Shown piece after piece: positions 1-7,777 of a stretch of 64,000 nt of DNA. The DNA is taken from assembly GCF_001673535.1 (NCBI RefSeq), contig NZ_LZLY01000034.1, forward strand, positions 1 to 64,000, written 5' to 3'. The stretch is from Mycobacterium sp. 1081908.1. GTDB taxonomy: Bacteria > Actinomycetota > Actinomycetes > Mycobacteriales > Mycobacteriaceae. The stretch's first letter is position 1. Every line of letters begins with the position of its first letter. The position numbers and the translations under genes were made by a program. The notes beneath the pieces were generated by a model that did no database searches, was not told the DNA's origin, and saw only the letters and a list, made by a program, of their open reading frames with translations.

Positions 1-715
1 CAGCCACTCGGCCTTGGCGCGTTGCGGCCCAAGCTGATCGATCGCCACCACGGCCCCGATCGTGCTGTGCGCCGTCGCCGTGCAACAGTCCGCCGTGACC
101 GCCCGCCCCGCCGTTACCGCCGAACCCGCCAGTGCCGCCCTTAGTCAAGGTGCTGGCGTTGCCCGTGGCGCCGGTGGCGCCGATCCCACCGGCGCCGCCC
201 CGGCCGCCATTGCCCCACAGCCCGGCGTCGCCGCCGTTGCCCCCGGCCTGACCGGTCCCGCCGGACCCGCCGTTGCCGCCGTTGCCCCACAAGATGCCGC
301 CCGCCTGACCCGGCTGCCCGGTCCCGGGCGCGCCGTCGGCCCCGTTGCCGATCAGGGGGCGGCCCAGCAGCGCCTCGGTGGGCGCGTTGATCACGCCCAA
401 CACGTCCTGCTCCAGGGTCTGCAGCGGCGACGCGTTGGCGGCCTCGGCGAGGGCATAAGCACCCGCCCCGCCGGTCAGGGTCTGCACGAACTGCTGATGA
501 AACGCCGCCACCTGCGCGCTAAGGCCCTGATAGGCCTGACCGTGACCACTGAACAGCGCCGCGATAGCCGCCGAGACCTCGTCGGCTCCTGCCGCAAGCA
601 GCCCGGTCGTTGAGCCGGCGGCCGCCGCGTTGGCCTCGGTGAGCGCCGCTCCGATGCTGTGCAAATCCGCCGCCGCCGAGGCCAAGACCGCCGGCGCCGC
701 AACCACAAACGACAT
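1..715 (-). CDS. PE_PGRS family protein, N-terminal part (gene runs off the left edge)
   Basis: The ATG at 713-715 opens a classic PE domain beginning [10 protein letters not shown], followed by the linker with [11 protein letters not shown] and then Gly-Gly-Asn PGRS repeats. PE_PGRS proteins are exported through type VII secretion and are surface or envelope associated; individual roles are mostly unknown. The frame stays open to base 1. However, the Gly-rich pattern stops at about residue 215 (near base 70) and gives way to an Arg-rich stretch. A different frame over bases 1-60 reads as more ordinary protein ([11 protein letters not shown]). This may be a C-terminal extension, a frameshift or a sequencing slip. 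The divergent spacer at 716-922 should hold its promoter. Confidence 0.85.
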   Translation of the reverse strand, partial: MSFVVAAPAVLASAAADLHSIGAALTEANAAAAGSTTGLLAAGADEVSAAIAALFSGHGQAYQGLSAQVAAFHQQFVQTLTGGAGAYALAEAANASPLQTLEQDVLGVINAPTEALLGRPLIGNGADGAPGTGQPGQAGGILWGNGGNGGSGGTGQAGGNGGDAGLWGNGGRGGAGGIGATGATGNASTLTKGGTGGFGGNGGAGGHGGLLHGDGAQHDRGRGGDRSAWAATRQGRVA

Positions 716-922
716 CTCGCCCCTCCACCAACGCATCCGTATAGGACGCGTCCGGGCAGCCGCCGCAGTCACAGTGACGCCGCGTCACCGTGGGAATGTT
801 GCGGTCGCTGTGGCCGCGTCAGCCGCCCGGAGCGCTCCCTATGGAGTGTGCGTTGGCGGGATGGGTCGGATCATCGGGAATCTTCCCTATTTTTGTCTCG
901 GCGCCGGGGGTGTTCGCGGTGG

Positions 923-1798
923 TCAGACCGTCCGCTGGGCTCCCGCGGCCGCCAGCGTCTCGAACTCCTCGTCGCTCAGCGTGATCTCGGCGGCGGCCAC
1001 GTTCTCCTCGAGGTGCGCGACGCTGGACGTGCCCGGGATCGGCAGCATCACCGGCGAGCGCTTCAGCAGCCAGGCCAGCGCCAGCTGCGACGGGCTCGCG
1101 TCGTGCTCGGCGGCGATGCGCTGCAGCGGTCCGTCTGGCGCGGCCAGCGGCCCGGCGGCCAGCGGGAACCACGGGATGAAGCCGATGCCCTGGCTGGTCG
1201 CGGCTTCCAGCAGCGGCTCGGCGCCCCGGGACGCCAGGTTGTACATGTTCTGCACCGACACGATCTCGGTGATCTGCTGGGCCGCGGTGAGCTGGTCGAC
1301 GTCGATCTCGGACAGGCCGATGTGGCGGATCTTGCCCTCGTCCTTCAACTTGACCAGCTCACCCACCTGGTCGGCCAGCGGGAAGTTGGGGTCGATGCGG
1401 TGCAGCTGAAACAGGTCGATGGTATCGACGCCGAGTCGGCGCAGGCTCATCTCGCATTCCTGGCGCAGGTAGCTCGGATTGCCCAGCGGGACCCAGACGT
1501 CGGGGCCGGTGCGCAGCAGCCCCGCCTTGGTGGCGATCACCAGGCCGTCGTAGGGATGCAGCGCGTCGTGGATGATCTCCTCGGAAAAGTAGGGCCCGTA
1601 GGAGTCCGCGGTGTCGATGAAATTCACCCCGAGCTCGACGGCGCGCCGCAACACTCGGACGCACTCGTCACGGTCGGCGGGCGGGCCCCACACGCCCTTG
1701 CCGGTCAGGCGCATGGCGCCGAAACCGAGTCGGTTGACGGTCAGGTCCCCGCCGAGGGTGAACGTTCCGGACGCTTGGGCAACAGTCTGAGTGGTCAC
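923..1798 (-). CDS. Aldo/keto reductase
   Basis: This 291-residue protein has the (alpha/beta)8 aldo/keto reductase pattern. It shows LGFGAMRLTG near the N-terminus, the active-site region FIDTADSYG (catalytic Asp and Tyr), IATKAG (catalytic Lys), LFQLHRIDP (catalytic His), and the C-terminal cofactor-binding run PIPGTSSVAHLEEN. These enzymes reduce carbonyls with NADPH in the cytosol. The physiological substrate cannot be told from sequence. The start is GTG at 1796-1798. The gene is divergent from the DUF1990 gene with only 23 bases between the starts, so their promoters must be compact or overlapping. Confidence 0.93.
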   Translation of the reverse strand: MTTQTVAQASGTFTLGGDLTVNRLGFGAMRLTGKGVWGPPADRDECVRVLRRAVELGVNFIDTADSYGPYFSEEIIHDALHPYDGLVIATKAGLLRTGPDVWVPLGNPSYLRQECEMSLRRLGVDTIDLFQLHRIDPNFPLADQVGELVKLKDEGKIRHIGLSEIDVDQLTAAQQITEIVSVQNMYNLASRGAEPLLEAATSQGIGFIPWFPLAAGPLAAPDGPLQRIAAEHDASPSQLALAWLLKRSPVMLPIPGTSSVAHLEENVAAAEITLSDEEFETLAAAGAQRTV

Positions 1799-1821
1799 CT
1801 CTGCGACCGTACGCTGAACAC

Positions 1822-2322
1822 GTGGACCTGGAAACGCTCGAGGAACTTCCGCTCACCTACACCGAGGTGGGCGCCACCGCGGCCGGCGAGCTGCCCGCGG
1901 GATATCACCACCAACACGTCGAGCGCCAAATCGGCACGGGCCGAGAGCGTTTCGAGCGGGCCGCGGACGCGGTCATGCGCTGGGGCATGCAACGCGGGTC
2001 CGGGCTGCGCGTGCGGGCCAGCTCCGAGGTCGCCGTCCTCGACGCCGTCTTGGTGGTGCGGATGGGTTTCCTGCCCGCGCCGTGCCGGGTGGTGTACGTC
2101 GTCGACGAGCCCGACATCCGGGGCTTCGGCTACGGCACCCTGCCCGGGCATCCGGAGTCCGGCGAGGAGCGCTTCGTGGTGCGCCGCGACCCGGCCACCG
2201 ACGCCGTGTACGCGGAGGTGTCGGCGTTCTCCCGGCCGGCGGCCTGGTGGGCAAGGGCGGGTGGGCCGCTGGTCAGGGCGGCCCAGCGCGTCATCGCCCG
2301 GCGCTACCTGCGCGCGGTGTAG
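1822..2322 (+). CDS. DUF1990 family protein
   Basis: The 166-residue product matches the conserved actinobacterial DUF1990 layout: LTYTEVGAT near the start, a central WGMQRGSGLRV, then CRVVYVVDEP, GFGYGTLPGHPESGEE and a C-terminal FSRPAAWWAR. No enzymatic function is established that I can name. It has no signal peptide and is likely cytosolic. The start is GTG at 1822. Its 3' end overlaps the convergent DoxX gene by 19 bases. Confidence 0.85.
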   Translation: MDLETLEELPLTYTEVGATAAGELPAGYHHQHVERQIGTGRERFERAADAVMRWGMQRGSGLRVRASSEVAVLDAVLVVRMGFLPAPCRVVYVVDEPDIRGFGYGTLPGHPESGEERFVVRRDPATDAVYAEVSAFSRPAAWWARAGGPLVRAAQRVIARRYLRAV

Positions 2323-2756
2323 CCGACGCTGCCGTCGTGCACGCCCTGCGCCAGCCGGGCCAGCGCGGCGGCGCCGACCAGCAGACCGAAGTCGCGCAGC
2401 GCGATGTCGTAGAAGCCGGGCACGGTGACCAGGTCGATGATGATGCCGGCCAGCCAGGCCGCCACCACCCAGGCGCCGAACCGCGGCGCCACCGCCACCA
2501 ACACACCGGCCACGATCTCGATCACGCCCACCACGTACATGAGCTGGTCGGCGGTGCCCGGGACCACGCCGTCGATCCAGCCGGCCAGGTACATGCTCCA
2601 GTGATGCGGGTGGGTCAGCACGTTGAAGAACTTGTCCAGCCCCATCACGATCGGCGCGATCGTGAAGACCGTGCGAAGCGCGAGGTAGGCCGAGTAGGCC
2701 GGGTCCCGCAATTGGTCGGCGAGGGCGGGCGTGGCGGAGTCGTGTGCGGTGCTCAT
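2304..2756 (-). CDS. DoxX-like integral membrane protein
   Basis: The 150-residue protein has four hydrophobic segments (around RTVFTIAPIVMGLDKF, LMYVVGVIEIVAGVLVAV, WVVAAWLAGIIIDLV and LRDFGLLVGAAALARL), the DoxX-type four-helix membrane layout. Members are linked to redox homeostasis in mycobacteria, but the exact reaction is unclear. ATG at 2754-2756 is chosen over the upstream TTG at 2768 because GGAGAC (complement of 2761-2766) lies four bases before it. It is divergent from an HTH regulator across a short spacer full of repeated operator-like boxes, so that regulator probably controls it. Confidence 0.82.
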   Translation of the reverse strand: MSTAHDSATPALADQLRDPAYSAYLALRTVFTIAPIVMGLDKFFNVLTHPHHWSMYLAGWIDGVVPGTADQLMYVVGVIEIVAGVLVAVAPRFGAWVVAAWLAGIIIDLVTVPGFYDIALRDFGLLVGAAALARLAQGVHDGSVGYTARR

Positions 2757-2771
2757 GGTTGTCTCCAATTC

Positions 2772-2835
2772 CTAACGGATAATAATTTGTACGTTAGATC
2801 CGTTACACTGTAGCGTCAAGCATTTTGTCCGTTAG
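2772..2835. promoter_or_regulatory. Operator-like repeats in the DoxX/regulator divergent spacer
   Basis: CTAACGGA at 2772-2779 is the exact reverse complement of TCCGTTAG at 2828-2835. A further TCCGTTA lies at 2799-2805 and CGTTAG at 2792-2797. The spacer is unusually AT-rich (GGATAATAATTTGTA) for this genome. Several half-sites between two divergent starts is the usual picture for an autoregulator that also controls its neighbour. The binding protein is inferred, not shown. Confidence 0.6.
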
Positions 2836-2848
2836 AGACGAAGGTCGG

Positions 2849-3553
2849 ATGGACGACGGGAACGCGCTGCAGCGGGACGCGGCCGGCATCGGCGCGCTCG
2901 CCGACCCGGTGCGCCGCCGGCTCTACGAATTCGTGTGCTCGCAGCCCGCGCCGGTGAGCCGAGACCAGGCCGCCGACGCCGTGGGCGTCCCGCACCACCA
3001 GGCCAAGTTCCACCTGGACCGGCTCACCGCCGAGGGCCTGCTGGAAACGGAATACGCGCGGTTGACGGGCCGCTCCGGCCCCGGCGCGGGGCGGACGTCC
3101 AAGCTGTATCGCCGGGCGCCCCGCGACATCGCGGTCAGCCTGCCGCAGCGCGAGTACGAGCTGGCCGGTCGCCTGATGGCCACCGCGATCGCGCGGTCGG
3201 CCGACACCGGCGAGCCCGTCGTCGACGAGCTGAACCGTGTCGCCCGCGACTACGGCCGGACGATCGCCGCCACCGAACGCGCCCCGGGCGACGCCTCGGC
3301 GGCGATGGATCTCGCGCTGCGGGTGCTGCGCAGGTACGGCTACGAACCCCGGCCCGCCGGCGGCGAGGTCGAGCTCGCGAATTGCCCGTTCCACGCGCTG
3401 GCGCAGGAGCAGACGGAGCTGGCCTGCAACATGAACCACGCGCTGATCACCGGGGTGGCCGACGCGCTGGCGCCGCACGGCCCCGACGCCCGGCTCTGCC
3501 CCGGCCCGGACCGGTGCTGCGTCGTGCTCAGGACCGCTGGGCCCACCCGGTAA
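2849..3553 (+). CDS. Cys-rich helix-turn-helix regulator (ArsR/SufR-like)
   Basis: An N-terminal winged helix (ADPVRRRLYEFVCSQ to LDRLTAEGLLETEY) is followed by a helical middle and a C-terminal domain with NCPFHALA, LACNMNH and LCPGPDRCC. This spaced-cysteine pattern resembles SufR-type regulators, which hold an Fe-S cluster there, so redox or NO sensing is likely but inferred. ATG at 2849 follows GACGAAGG; a TTG at 2825 in frame would add eight residues but lies inside the operator repeats. It is divergent from DoxX, and its last 26 bases overlap the convergent nitronate monooxygenase gene. Confidence 0.82.
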   Translation: MDDGNALQRDAAGIGALADPVRRRLYEFVCSQPAPVSRDQAADAVGVPHHQAKFHLDRLTAEGLLETEYARLTGRSGPGAGRTSKLYRRAPRDIAVSLPQREYELAGRLMATAIARSADTGEPVVDELNRVARDYGRTIAATERAPGDASAAMDLALRVLRRYGYEPRPAGGEVELANCPFHALAQEQTELACNMNHALITGVADALAPHGPDARLCPGPDRCCVVLRTAGPTR

Positions 3554-4475
3554 GCAAACTCTCGGCGCCCGCGCACATCTGCCCGATGACCTCCCCCACC
3601 GACGCGTCGTCGCGGATCATCCCGACGCCCTCGCCGGCGTCGACGGGCGCGACGCGGCGATCGTCGGCGCCGACGGCGGCGGCCAGCTCGTCGCACGCCG
3701 GCGCATCGAGCGCCTCCTCGCGGCCGCTCCAGCGCGCGACGAAGTCGTTGGCCAGCACGCGTGACGGGAACCTCGCCGGCCAGGGCAGCCCTCGGGCGAC
3801 GTCGAAGGCCCGGGTGACGGCCGTGTCGGTGGCCCGGGCGGCGATCAGGGCGCGGCGGCTGCCGTCGCCGGTGAGCGCCTCCGGGCAGGCCGCCAGCCGG
3901 GTGCCCACCCACGCCCCGCTGGCGCCGGCGGCCAGCACGGCGGCCAGGCTTCGCGCCGAGGCGACGCCGCCGCCCGCGAGGACGGGCACGGTGACGGCGT
4001 CCAGCACGTCGTCGAGCAACGGCAGCGTGGCGAGCTTGACCTCGCCGTGCCCGACGCCCTCGGCCCCCCGCGCGACCAGGATGTCGACGCCGGCGTCGAC
4101 GGCCTTACGGGCGCCCAGGCCATCGTAAACCTGTGTGACGGTGGGGATTCCAGCGTCGCGCGCCTTGGCGACCCACGACCAGTCGCTGCCGAAGCTGACC
4201 GACAGCAGCGCCGGCCCGGCCGCCAGCGCATCCTCGAGGAGGCCCTCCTGGGTCCGAATCACCCAGTCCACCAAGCCGATTCCGAATGTCCCGTGCACGT
4301 GCCGCAACTGGGCCCGCAGCAGTTCCCTGCTGCCATCGCTGCCCATGCCGACCATGCCCAACCCGCCGGCCGCGGTGACGGCGGCCGCCAGCCGGCCACC
4401 GGCGACCCCGCCCATCGGGGCGTTGACGATCGGCACCCGCAGCCCGAAACCCCTTGACCAGGGAGTGGATAGCAT
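3528..4475 (-). CDS. Nitronate monooxygenase (2-nitropropane dioxygenase family)
   Basis: This 315-residue flavoprotein has the family's TIM-barrel signatures: PIVNAPMGGVAGG at the start, VARGAEGVGHGEV in the middle (flavin and substrate region) and VPVLAGGGVASARS followed by GASGAWVGTRL (FMN phosphate grip). Members oxidise nitronates such as propionate-3-nitronate using FMN and O2. Some relatives instead reduce quinones or enoyl thioesters, so the substrate is uncertain. The cupin gene lies just upstream on the same strand, four bases away, suggesting co-transcription. Confidence 0.88.
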   Translation of the reverse strand: MLSTPWSRGFGLRVPIVNAPMGGVAGGRLAAAVTAAGGLGMVGMGSDGSRELLRAQLRHVHGTFGIGLVDWVIRTQEGLLEDALAAGPALLSVSFGSDWSWVAKARDAGIPTVTQVYDGLGARKAVDAGVDILVARGAEGVGHGEVKLATLPLLDDVLDAVTVPVLAGGGVASARSLAAVLAAGASGAWVGTRLAACPEALTGDGSRRALIAARATDTAVTRAFDVARGLPWPARFPSRVLANDFVARWSGREEALDAPACDELAAAVGADDRRVAPVDAGEGVGMIRDDASVGEVIGQMCAGAESLLTGWAQRS

Positions 4476-4479
4476 CGAG

Positions 4480-4824
4480 CTAGTGCGCCCCGGGCTGGCT
4501 CTTCAGCACGGTCAGCATGACCACCGAATCCTCGACGGCGTGCAGCGCGTGCCGCTGCGCCGGGATCGCGACGTAGTCGCCGGCCTTGCCGTCCCACGCG
4601 TCGCCACCGGTCGTCAGGCGCACGTGACCCTGCAGCACCTGCAGCGTCGCCTCACCCGGGCTGTCGTGTTCCGACAGGTCGTGGCCGGCGAGCAGGGCCA
4701 GCACGGTCTGCCGAAGTTCGTGGGTGTGACCTCCGTGGATGGTGTGCGCGGCGCGTCCGCTGTGCGACCGACCCGCCTCGGCCAGCTTTTCGGAGGCCAG
4801 GCCGGTCAACGAGATGGATTCCAT
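4480..4824 (-). CDS. Small cupin-domain protein
   Basis: The 114-residue single-domain cupin has the two usual blocks: a first with HTHELRQTVLALLAGHDLSEHDSPGEATLQVLQG, interrupted here for description, and a second with GDYVAIPAQRHALHAVEDS. The histidines fit a metal site. No reaction can be assigned. It sits directly upstream of nitronate monooxygenase and downstream of a stress-type block (ferredoxin, Cys-rich regulator), which hints at a redox or detoxification role by context only. Confidence 0.8.
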   Translation of the reverse strand: MESISLTGLASEKLAEAGRSHSGRAAHTIHGGHTHELRQTVLALLAGHDLSEHDSPGEATLQVLQGHVRLTTGGDAWDGKAGDYVAIPAQRHALHAVEDSVVMLTVLKSQPGAH

Positions 4825-4855
4825 GGTCGTCCCCTTCCGTCGTGCACGCCCGCGA

Positions 4856-5281
4856 TCAGACGGTCAATAGCAGTATCCCCGTCACGAGCAAGGCAACGGC
4901 CTTGACCGCCTCCAGGCCGATGTAGACATGGTGCGCGTGGGACCGCGGCCCCTCCGATCCGGCGAGCACCGCATCCGAGCGGCGGGTCAGCCGGGGGCGC
5001 ACCGCGATCAGCTGGATCGCCAGGGCGGCGACGGCGACCGCGAACGCCACGGCGACCCGCGCGGTCGACGGGCCCGAGACCACGATCGCGACGACGACGA
5101 GGGCGAAGGCGACCTCGACGGTGTTCAGCGCGCGAAAGACCAGGCGCCCGATGCCGAGGCCGATCCGCACCGTCACGTCGGGCGCGCGGAACTTCAGGGG
5201 GGCTTCGAGGAACGAGATGGCCAGCACCATGCCGAGCCAGACGAAGGTGACCGCGACGGCGATCGCGGATCCGGTGCTCAC
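4856..5281 (-). CDS. Small integral membrane protein of unknown function
   Basis: The 141-residue protein has four hydrophobic helices: AIAVAVTFVWLGMVLAISF, LVFRALNTVEVAFALVVV, VAVAFAVAVAALAIQLI and LEAVKAVALLVTGILL. The sequence FLEAPLKFRAP after the first helix resembles small DUF4149-like membrane proteins. The start is GTG at 5279-5281, overlapping the upstream regulator's stop codon as GTGA, so the pair is translationally coupled. The long upstream open frame is only a GC-rich artefact. Confidence 0.75.
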   Translation of the reverse strand: MSTGSAIAVAVTFVWLGMVLAISFLEAPLKFRAPDVTVRIGLGIGRLVFRALNTVEVAFALVVVAIVVSGPSTARVAVAFAVAVAALAIQLIAVRPRLTRRSDAVLAGSEGPRSHAHHVYIGLEAVKAVALLVTGILLLTV

Positions 5282-5952
5282 CGGGCGGATCGAGCCGGCG
5301 AGATGTGGGCCAGGCACAGATCCGGTTCGACGAACGCGTCGAGGCGATCGACCGAAACCGGCGCCCCCCACGTCTCCAGGGCCCCCTGCATCAACCCGAG
5401 GTGGATGGGGCACACGACCGCACCGCGGCTCTCGGCCAGTTCCAGGAACGGGCAGTGCCGCAGGCCGACCACCTGCTGCCCGTCGGAGGTCCGGCGTTCC
5501 GGGGCGAACCCGAGGTCGTCGAGCACGCCGACCAGCCGATTTACCGCCTCCTCGGCGTTGCGGGCCTTCGGCGCCTTCGCGCGGGATTCCAGGCTCCGCC
5601 CCCACGCCTTCCCGGCGGCCACCGCCTTCGCGCGCGGATTCCGGTCGGCGGCGAGCGCCTCGGTCAGGACTTCGGCGAGCATGCGGTAGTGGCGCGTCCC
5701 GCCGCGATCCATCTGCCGCACCGCCTGGAACATCAGCGGTGGGCGCCCGGGACCCTTGCGGTCATGCTCGACCTGCTCCACCTGCCGGCTCGCGAGCAGG
5801 CTGTCGAGGTGGAAGCGCACGGTATTCGGGTGCACGCCAAGCTGTTCGGCGATCGCAACGATGCTCAGCGGAACGGGCGACGACCGCAACAGCCGCAGCA
5901 CCTCACGGCGGCGGCGACCGGTGTTTTCTCCGACTGACGTAATGCCGCTCAC
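5278..5952 (-). CDS. Cys-rich helix-turn-helix regulator, coupled to ferredoxin
   Basis: The 224-residue protein has an N-terminal winged helix (IVAIAEQLGVHPNTVRFHLDS), a wing with KGPGRPPL and a C-terminal domain with RHCPFLELA, VVCPIHLGLM and DLCLAHI. The cysteine spacing parallels the regulator at 2849-3553 and fits an Fe-S or metal sensor. The GTG start at 5950-5952 overlaps the ferredoxin stop as GTGA. Direct coupling of a putative Fe-S regulator to a ferredoxin supports a redox-sensing circuit, which remains inference. Confidence 0.83.
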   Translation of the reverse strand: MSGITSVGENTGRRRREVLRLLRSSPVPLSIVAIAEQLGVHPNTVRFHLDSLLASRQVEQVEHDRKGPGRPPLMFQAVRQMDRGGTRHYRMLAEVLTEALAADRNPRAKAVAAGKAWGRSLESRAKAPKARNAEEAVNRLVGVLDDLGFAPERRTSDGQQVVGLRHCPFLELAESRGAVVCPIHLGLMQGALETWGAPVSVDRLDAFVEPDLCLAHISPARSAR

Positions 5953-6305
5953 GCTCCTTTGGTCTCGTCGGCCCTGGCTTGGGCGGCGACCAGCGGTGTG
6001 TCGACACCGAGCGGCCCGACCTTGGCCGCCCCGCCCGGCGATCCCAACGGCTCGTCGCGGCCGGGCAGGACTTCGGTGAAGAACGCCTCATTATCGGCCA
6101 GGTAGGGCTTGAGCTGCGCGGGCAGGTCGTCTTCGTAGTAGATCGCCTCCACCGGGCACACCGGTTCGCACGCGCCGCAGTCCACGCGTTCGTCCGGGTG
6201 GATGTAGAGCGCCCTGCCGCCCTCGTAGATGCAGTCGACGGGACATTCGTCGACGCAGGCCCGGTCCATCACGTCGATGCACGGCTTTCCGATCACGTAC
6301 GTCAT
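5949..6305 (-). CDS. 7Fe-type ferredoxin (3Fe-4S/4Fe-4S)
   Basis: The 118-residue protein starts MTYVIGKPCIDVMDRAC and carries CVDECPVDCIYEGGR and then VDCGACEPVCPVEAIYYEDD. This is the cysteine layout of mycobacterial FdxA/FdxC-type ferredoxins with one 3Fe-4S and one 4Fe-4S cluster. It is a soluble electron carrier, for example to cytochromes P450 or oxygenases. Its operon continues into a Cys-rich regulator and a membrane protein. The start lies next to a 26-bp palindrome that probably controls it and the divergent cupin gene. Confidence 0.93.
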   Translation of the reverse strand: MTYVIGKPCIDVMDRACVDECPVDCIYEGGRALYIHPDERVDCGACEPVCPVEAIYYEDDLPAQLKPYLADNEAFFTEVLPGRDEPLGSPGGAAKVGPLGVDTPLVAAQARADETKGA

Positions 6306-6313
6306 GCGCTAGA

Positions 6314-6339
6314 GTTTACACAATTTCTATTGTATAAAC
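6314..6339. promoter_or_regulatory. 26-bp AT-rich palindrome, likely operator
   Basis: GTTTACACAAT at 6314-6324 and ATTGTATAAAC at 6329-6339 are inverted repeats matching at 10 of 11 positions around TTCT. The site fills the 53-base gap between the ferredoxin and DUF2249-cupin starts, so a dimeric repressor or activator could control both. The best candidate is the Cys-rich regulator encoded at 5278-5952 in the ferredoxin operon. Confidence 0.65.
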
Positions 6340-6358
6340 CAAGGAGTTGCGGAAACCC

Positions 6359-6973
6359 ATGGCCGACACCGAACTTGACGTGCGCGAGCTGCGCAGGCCG
6401 GACAAGCACCCGACGATCTTCGCGGCCTACGGCGCGCTGGGGGTCGGCGAATCCCTCGTGCTGGTGAACAACCACGACCCCAAGCACCTGCGGGCCGAGT
6501 TCGACGCCGACCACCCGGGCAGCTACGGCTGGGAATACGTCGAGAAGGGACCGCGGGTCTGGCGGATCCGGATCAGCAAGCTCGCCGCTACCCCGCCGCC
6601 GCGAATCCTGGCCGATACCAACGCCTTCTCGGCCAACGCCGAGCCGGACGCCGCAGGAGCCGTGTGGACGCTCGAGGCCAGGGAGCGCGACCTGGACTCG
6701 AACGTCATCGCGCTGCCGGCCGCGGGCGGCATCGACTCGCACGCCGGGCCCGACCTGGACGTGTTGATCCACGTGCTGTCCGGCGGCGGCCGGCTGACCA
6801 CCGAAACGGGCACTGTCGACCTCTTCCCCGGCGCGTTGCTCTGGTTGCCGCGGCGTTCCCGTCGTCAGTTCACCGCCGGCCCGGACGGGCTGCGCTACCT
6901 CACGGTGCACCGGCGCCGCCAGGCGCTCGTGCTGGACCCCTCCGCGAAAGCTGCTGTGCCACACGCGGTCTGA
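6359..6973 (+). CDS. DUF2249 domain plus cupin protein
   Basis: The first 80 or so residues match DUF2249 (VRELRRPDKHPTIFAAY, GESLVLVNNHDPKHLR, YGWEYVEKGPRVWRI). The second half is a cupin with DVLIHVLSGGGRLTTETG and FPGALLWLPRRSRRQF. DUF2249 proteins recur in nitrogen-oxide and stress contexts; the function of this fusion is unknown. ATG at 6359 is preferred; AAGGAG at 6341-6346 lies 12 bases upstream, and an in-frame TTG at 6347 is too close to that site. It is divergent from the ferredoxin operon. Confidence 0.8.
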   Translation: MADTELDVRELRRPDKHPTIFAAYGALGVGESLVLVNNHDPKHLRAEFDADHPGSYGWEYVEKGPRVWRIRISKLAATPPPRILADTNAFSANAEPDAAGAVWTLEARERDLDSNVIALPAAGGIDSHAGPDLDVLIHVLSGGGRLTTETGTVDLFPGALLWLPRRSRRQFTAGPDGLRYLTVHRRRQALVLDPSAKAAVPHAV

Positions 6974-7173
6974 CGCGACCCATCAGAAGACCTTTGCTCG
7001 TCTGAGCGCTGGCCCAGTCGGCGTCACCGGCGCCCCCGCCGCCGCACCGATGTCTGGCTGCCCACCGGAGGTGACTTTGGGCCCTATCCGCAATCGGCGC
7101 GTGACGCAATAATGACCTCGTCTGACGTAACTTGGCTGCGGCGGTTGCGGCTGAACAAAGGAGATTGACGGTT

Positions 7174-7401
7174 ATGGGTGGTGGCCCACCGTTGTTACTG
7201 TCCGATTCCGACGTTGACGCCCTCGCGGGTGAATTCTTGCGCTCGCGCTACCTCGGTCCCATTTATGCCGACTGGTCGCCCGACCGGCGCCTGGACACCT
7301 TCCTGCGGCGGCGTGGACTCCCCCGCGTCGCCGACGACGGCGACCTCGCCAAGACGGTGCTGGATCGCATCATGACGCGCGTCAGCGGTGCAGGCCCGTG
7401 A
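7174..7401 (+). CDS. Small conserved-looking hypothetical protein
   Basis: The 75-residue acidic protein has SDSDVDALAGEFLRSRYLGPIYADWSPDRRLDTFLRRRG. I recognise no domain. ATG at 7174 is supported by AAGGAG at 7158-7163, ten bases upstream; the longer frame from 7132 has no such site. It is convergent with the DUF1876 gene, overlapping it by 20 bases. Sequence complexity and the ribosome site argue that it is real. Confidence 0.65.
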   Translation: MGGGPPLLLSDSDVDALAGEFLRSRYLGPIYADWSPDRRLDTFLRRRGLPRVADDGDLAKTVLDRIMTRVSGAGP

Positions 7402-7663
7402 CCGGCTCGTGGGTGCTGGCCTGGATGTCGGTCGAGGTCAAGGCGAACAGCTGATTCGACAGATCGGACAGCGCCCGGGCGATGGCCAGTTCGTCGCCGA
7501 TTTGGGCCACCGGCTCGTCGGCGGGATCGAGCCGCGCCAGGCCGACACCGACGAACTTTCTGCCCGCCCAGGCCAGCCGCGCCTTCGCCCGGGTGCGCTC
7601 TTCGTGCTCTTCGACCACCAGGTCGATTTGGCAGGTCTTGGTGCCGTCAGCCTTGCCGGTCAT
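7382..7663 (-). CDS. DUF1876 protein (Rv1738/Rv2632c family)
   Basis: The 93-residue protein has CQIDLVVEEHEERTRAKARL, GVGLARLDPADEPVAQIGDELAIARALSDL and a C-terminal THEPVTGLHR, the hallmarks of the mycobacterial DUF1876 family. Rv1738 of M. tuberculosis belongs to the hypoxia/NO DosR regulon and folds like a ribosome hibernation factor; that role is only inferred here. A degenerate DosR-like site lies upstream at about 7729-7746. Confidence 0.9.
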   Translation of the reverse strand: MTGKADGTKTCQIDLVVEEHEERTRAKARLAWAGRKFVGVGLARLDPADEPVAQIGDELAIARALSDLSNQLFALTSTDIQASTHEPVTGLHR

Positions 7664-7728
7664 CGCCAGTCTCCTTGCCTTGCCGGGTTTTAGCCCACCT
7701 CGATGCGACCACCGGCGGGCGCCGCAAA

Positions 7729-7746
7729 GTGGGGGCGAAAGTCACC
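7729..7746 (-). promoter_or_regulatory. Possible degenerate DosR box upstream of the DUF1876 gene
   Basis: The stretch GTGGGGGCGAAAGTCACC partly fits the near-palindromic DosR consensus (GGGAC, two A/T bases, then AGTCC). One half (AAAGTC) is good and the other is poor. It lies about 66 bases upstream of the DUF1876 start, a usual distance. Supported mainly by the identity of the downstream gene. Confidence 0.3.
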
Positions 7747-7777
7747 AGCCATTCAACAAATTGGTCGATAAACAAAC

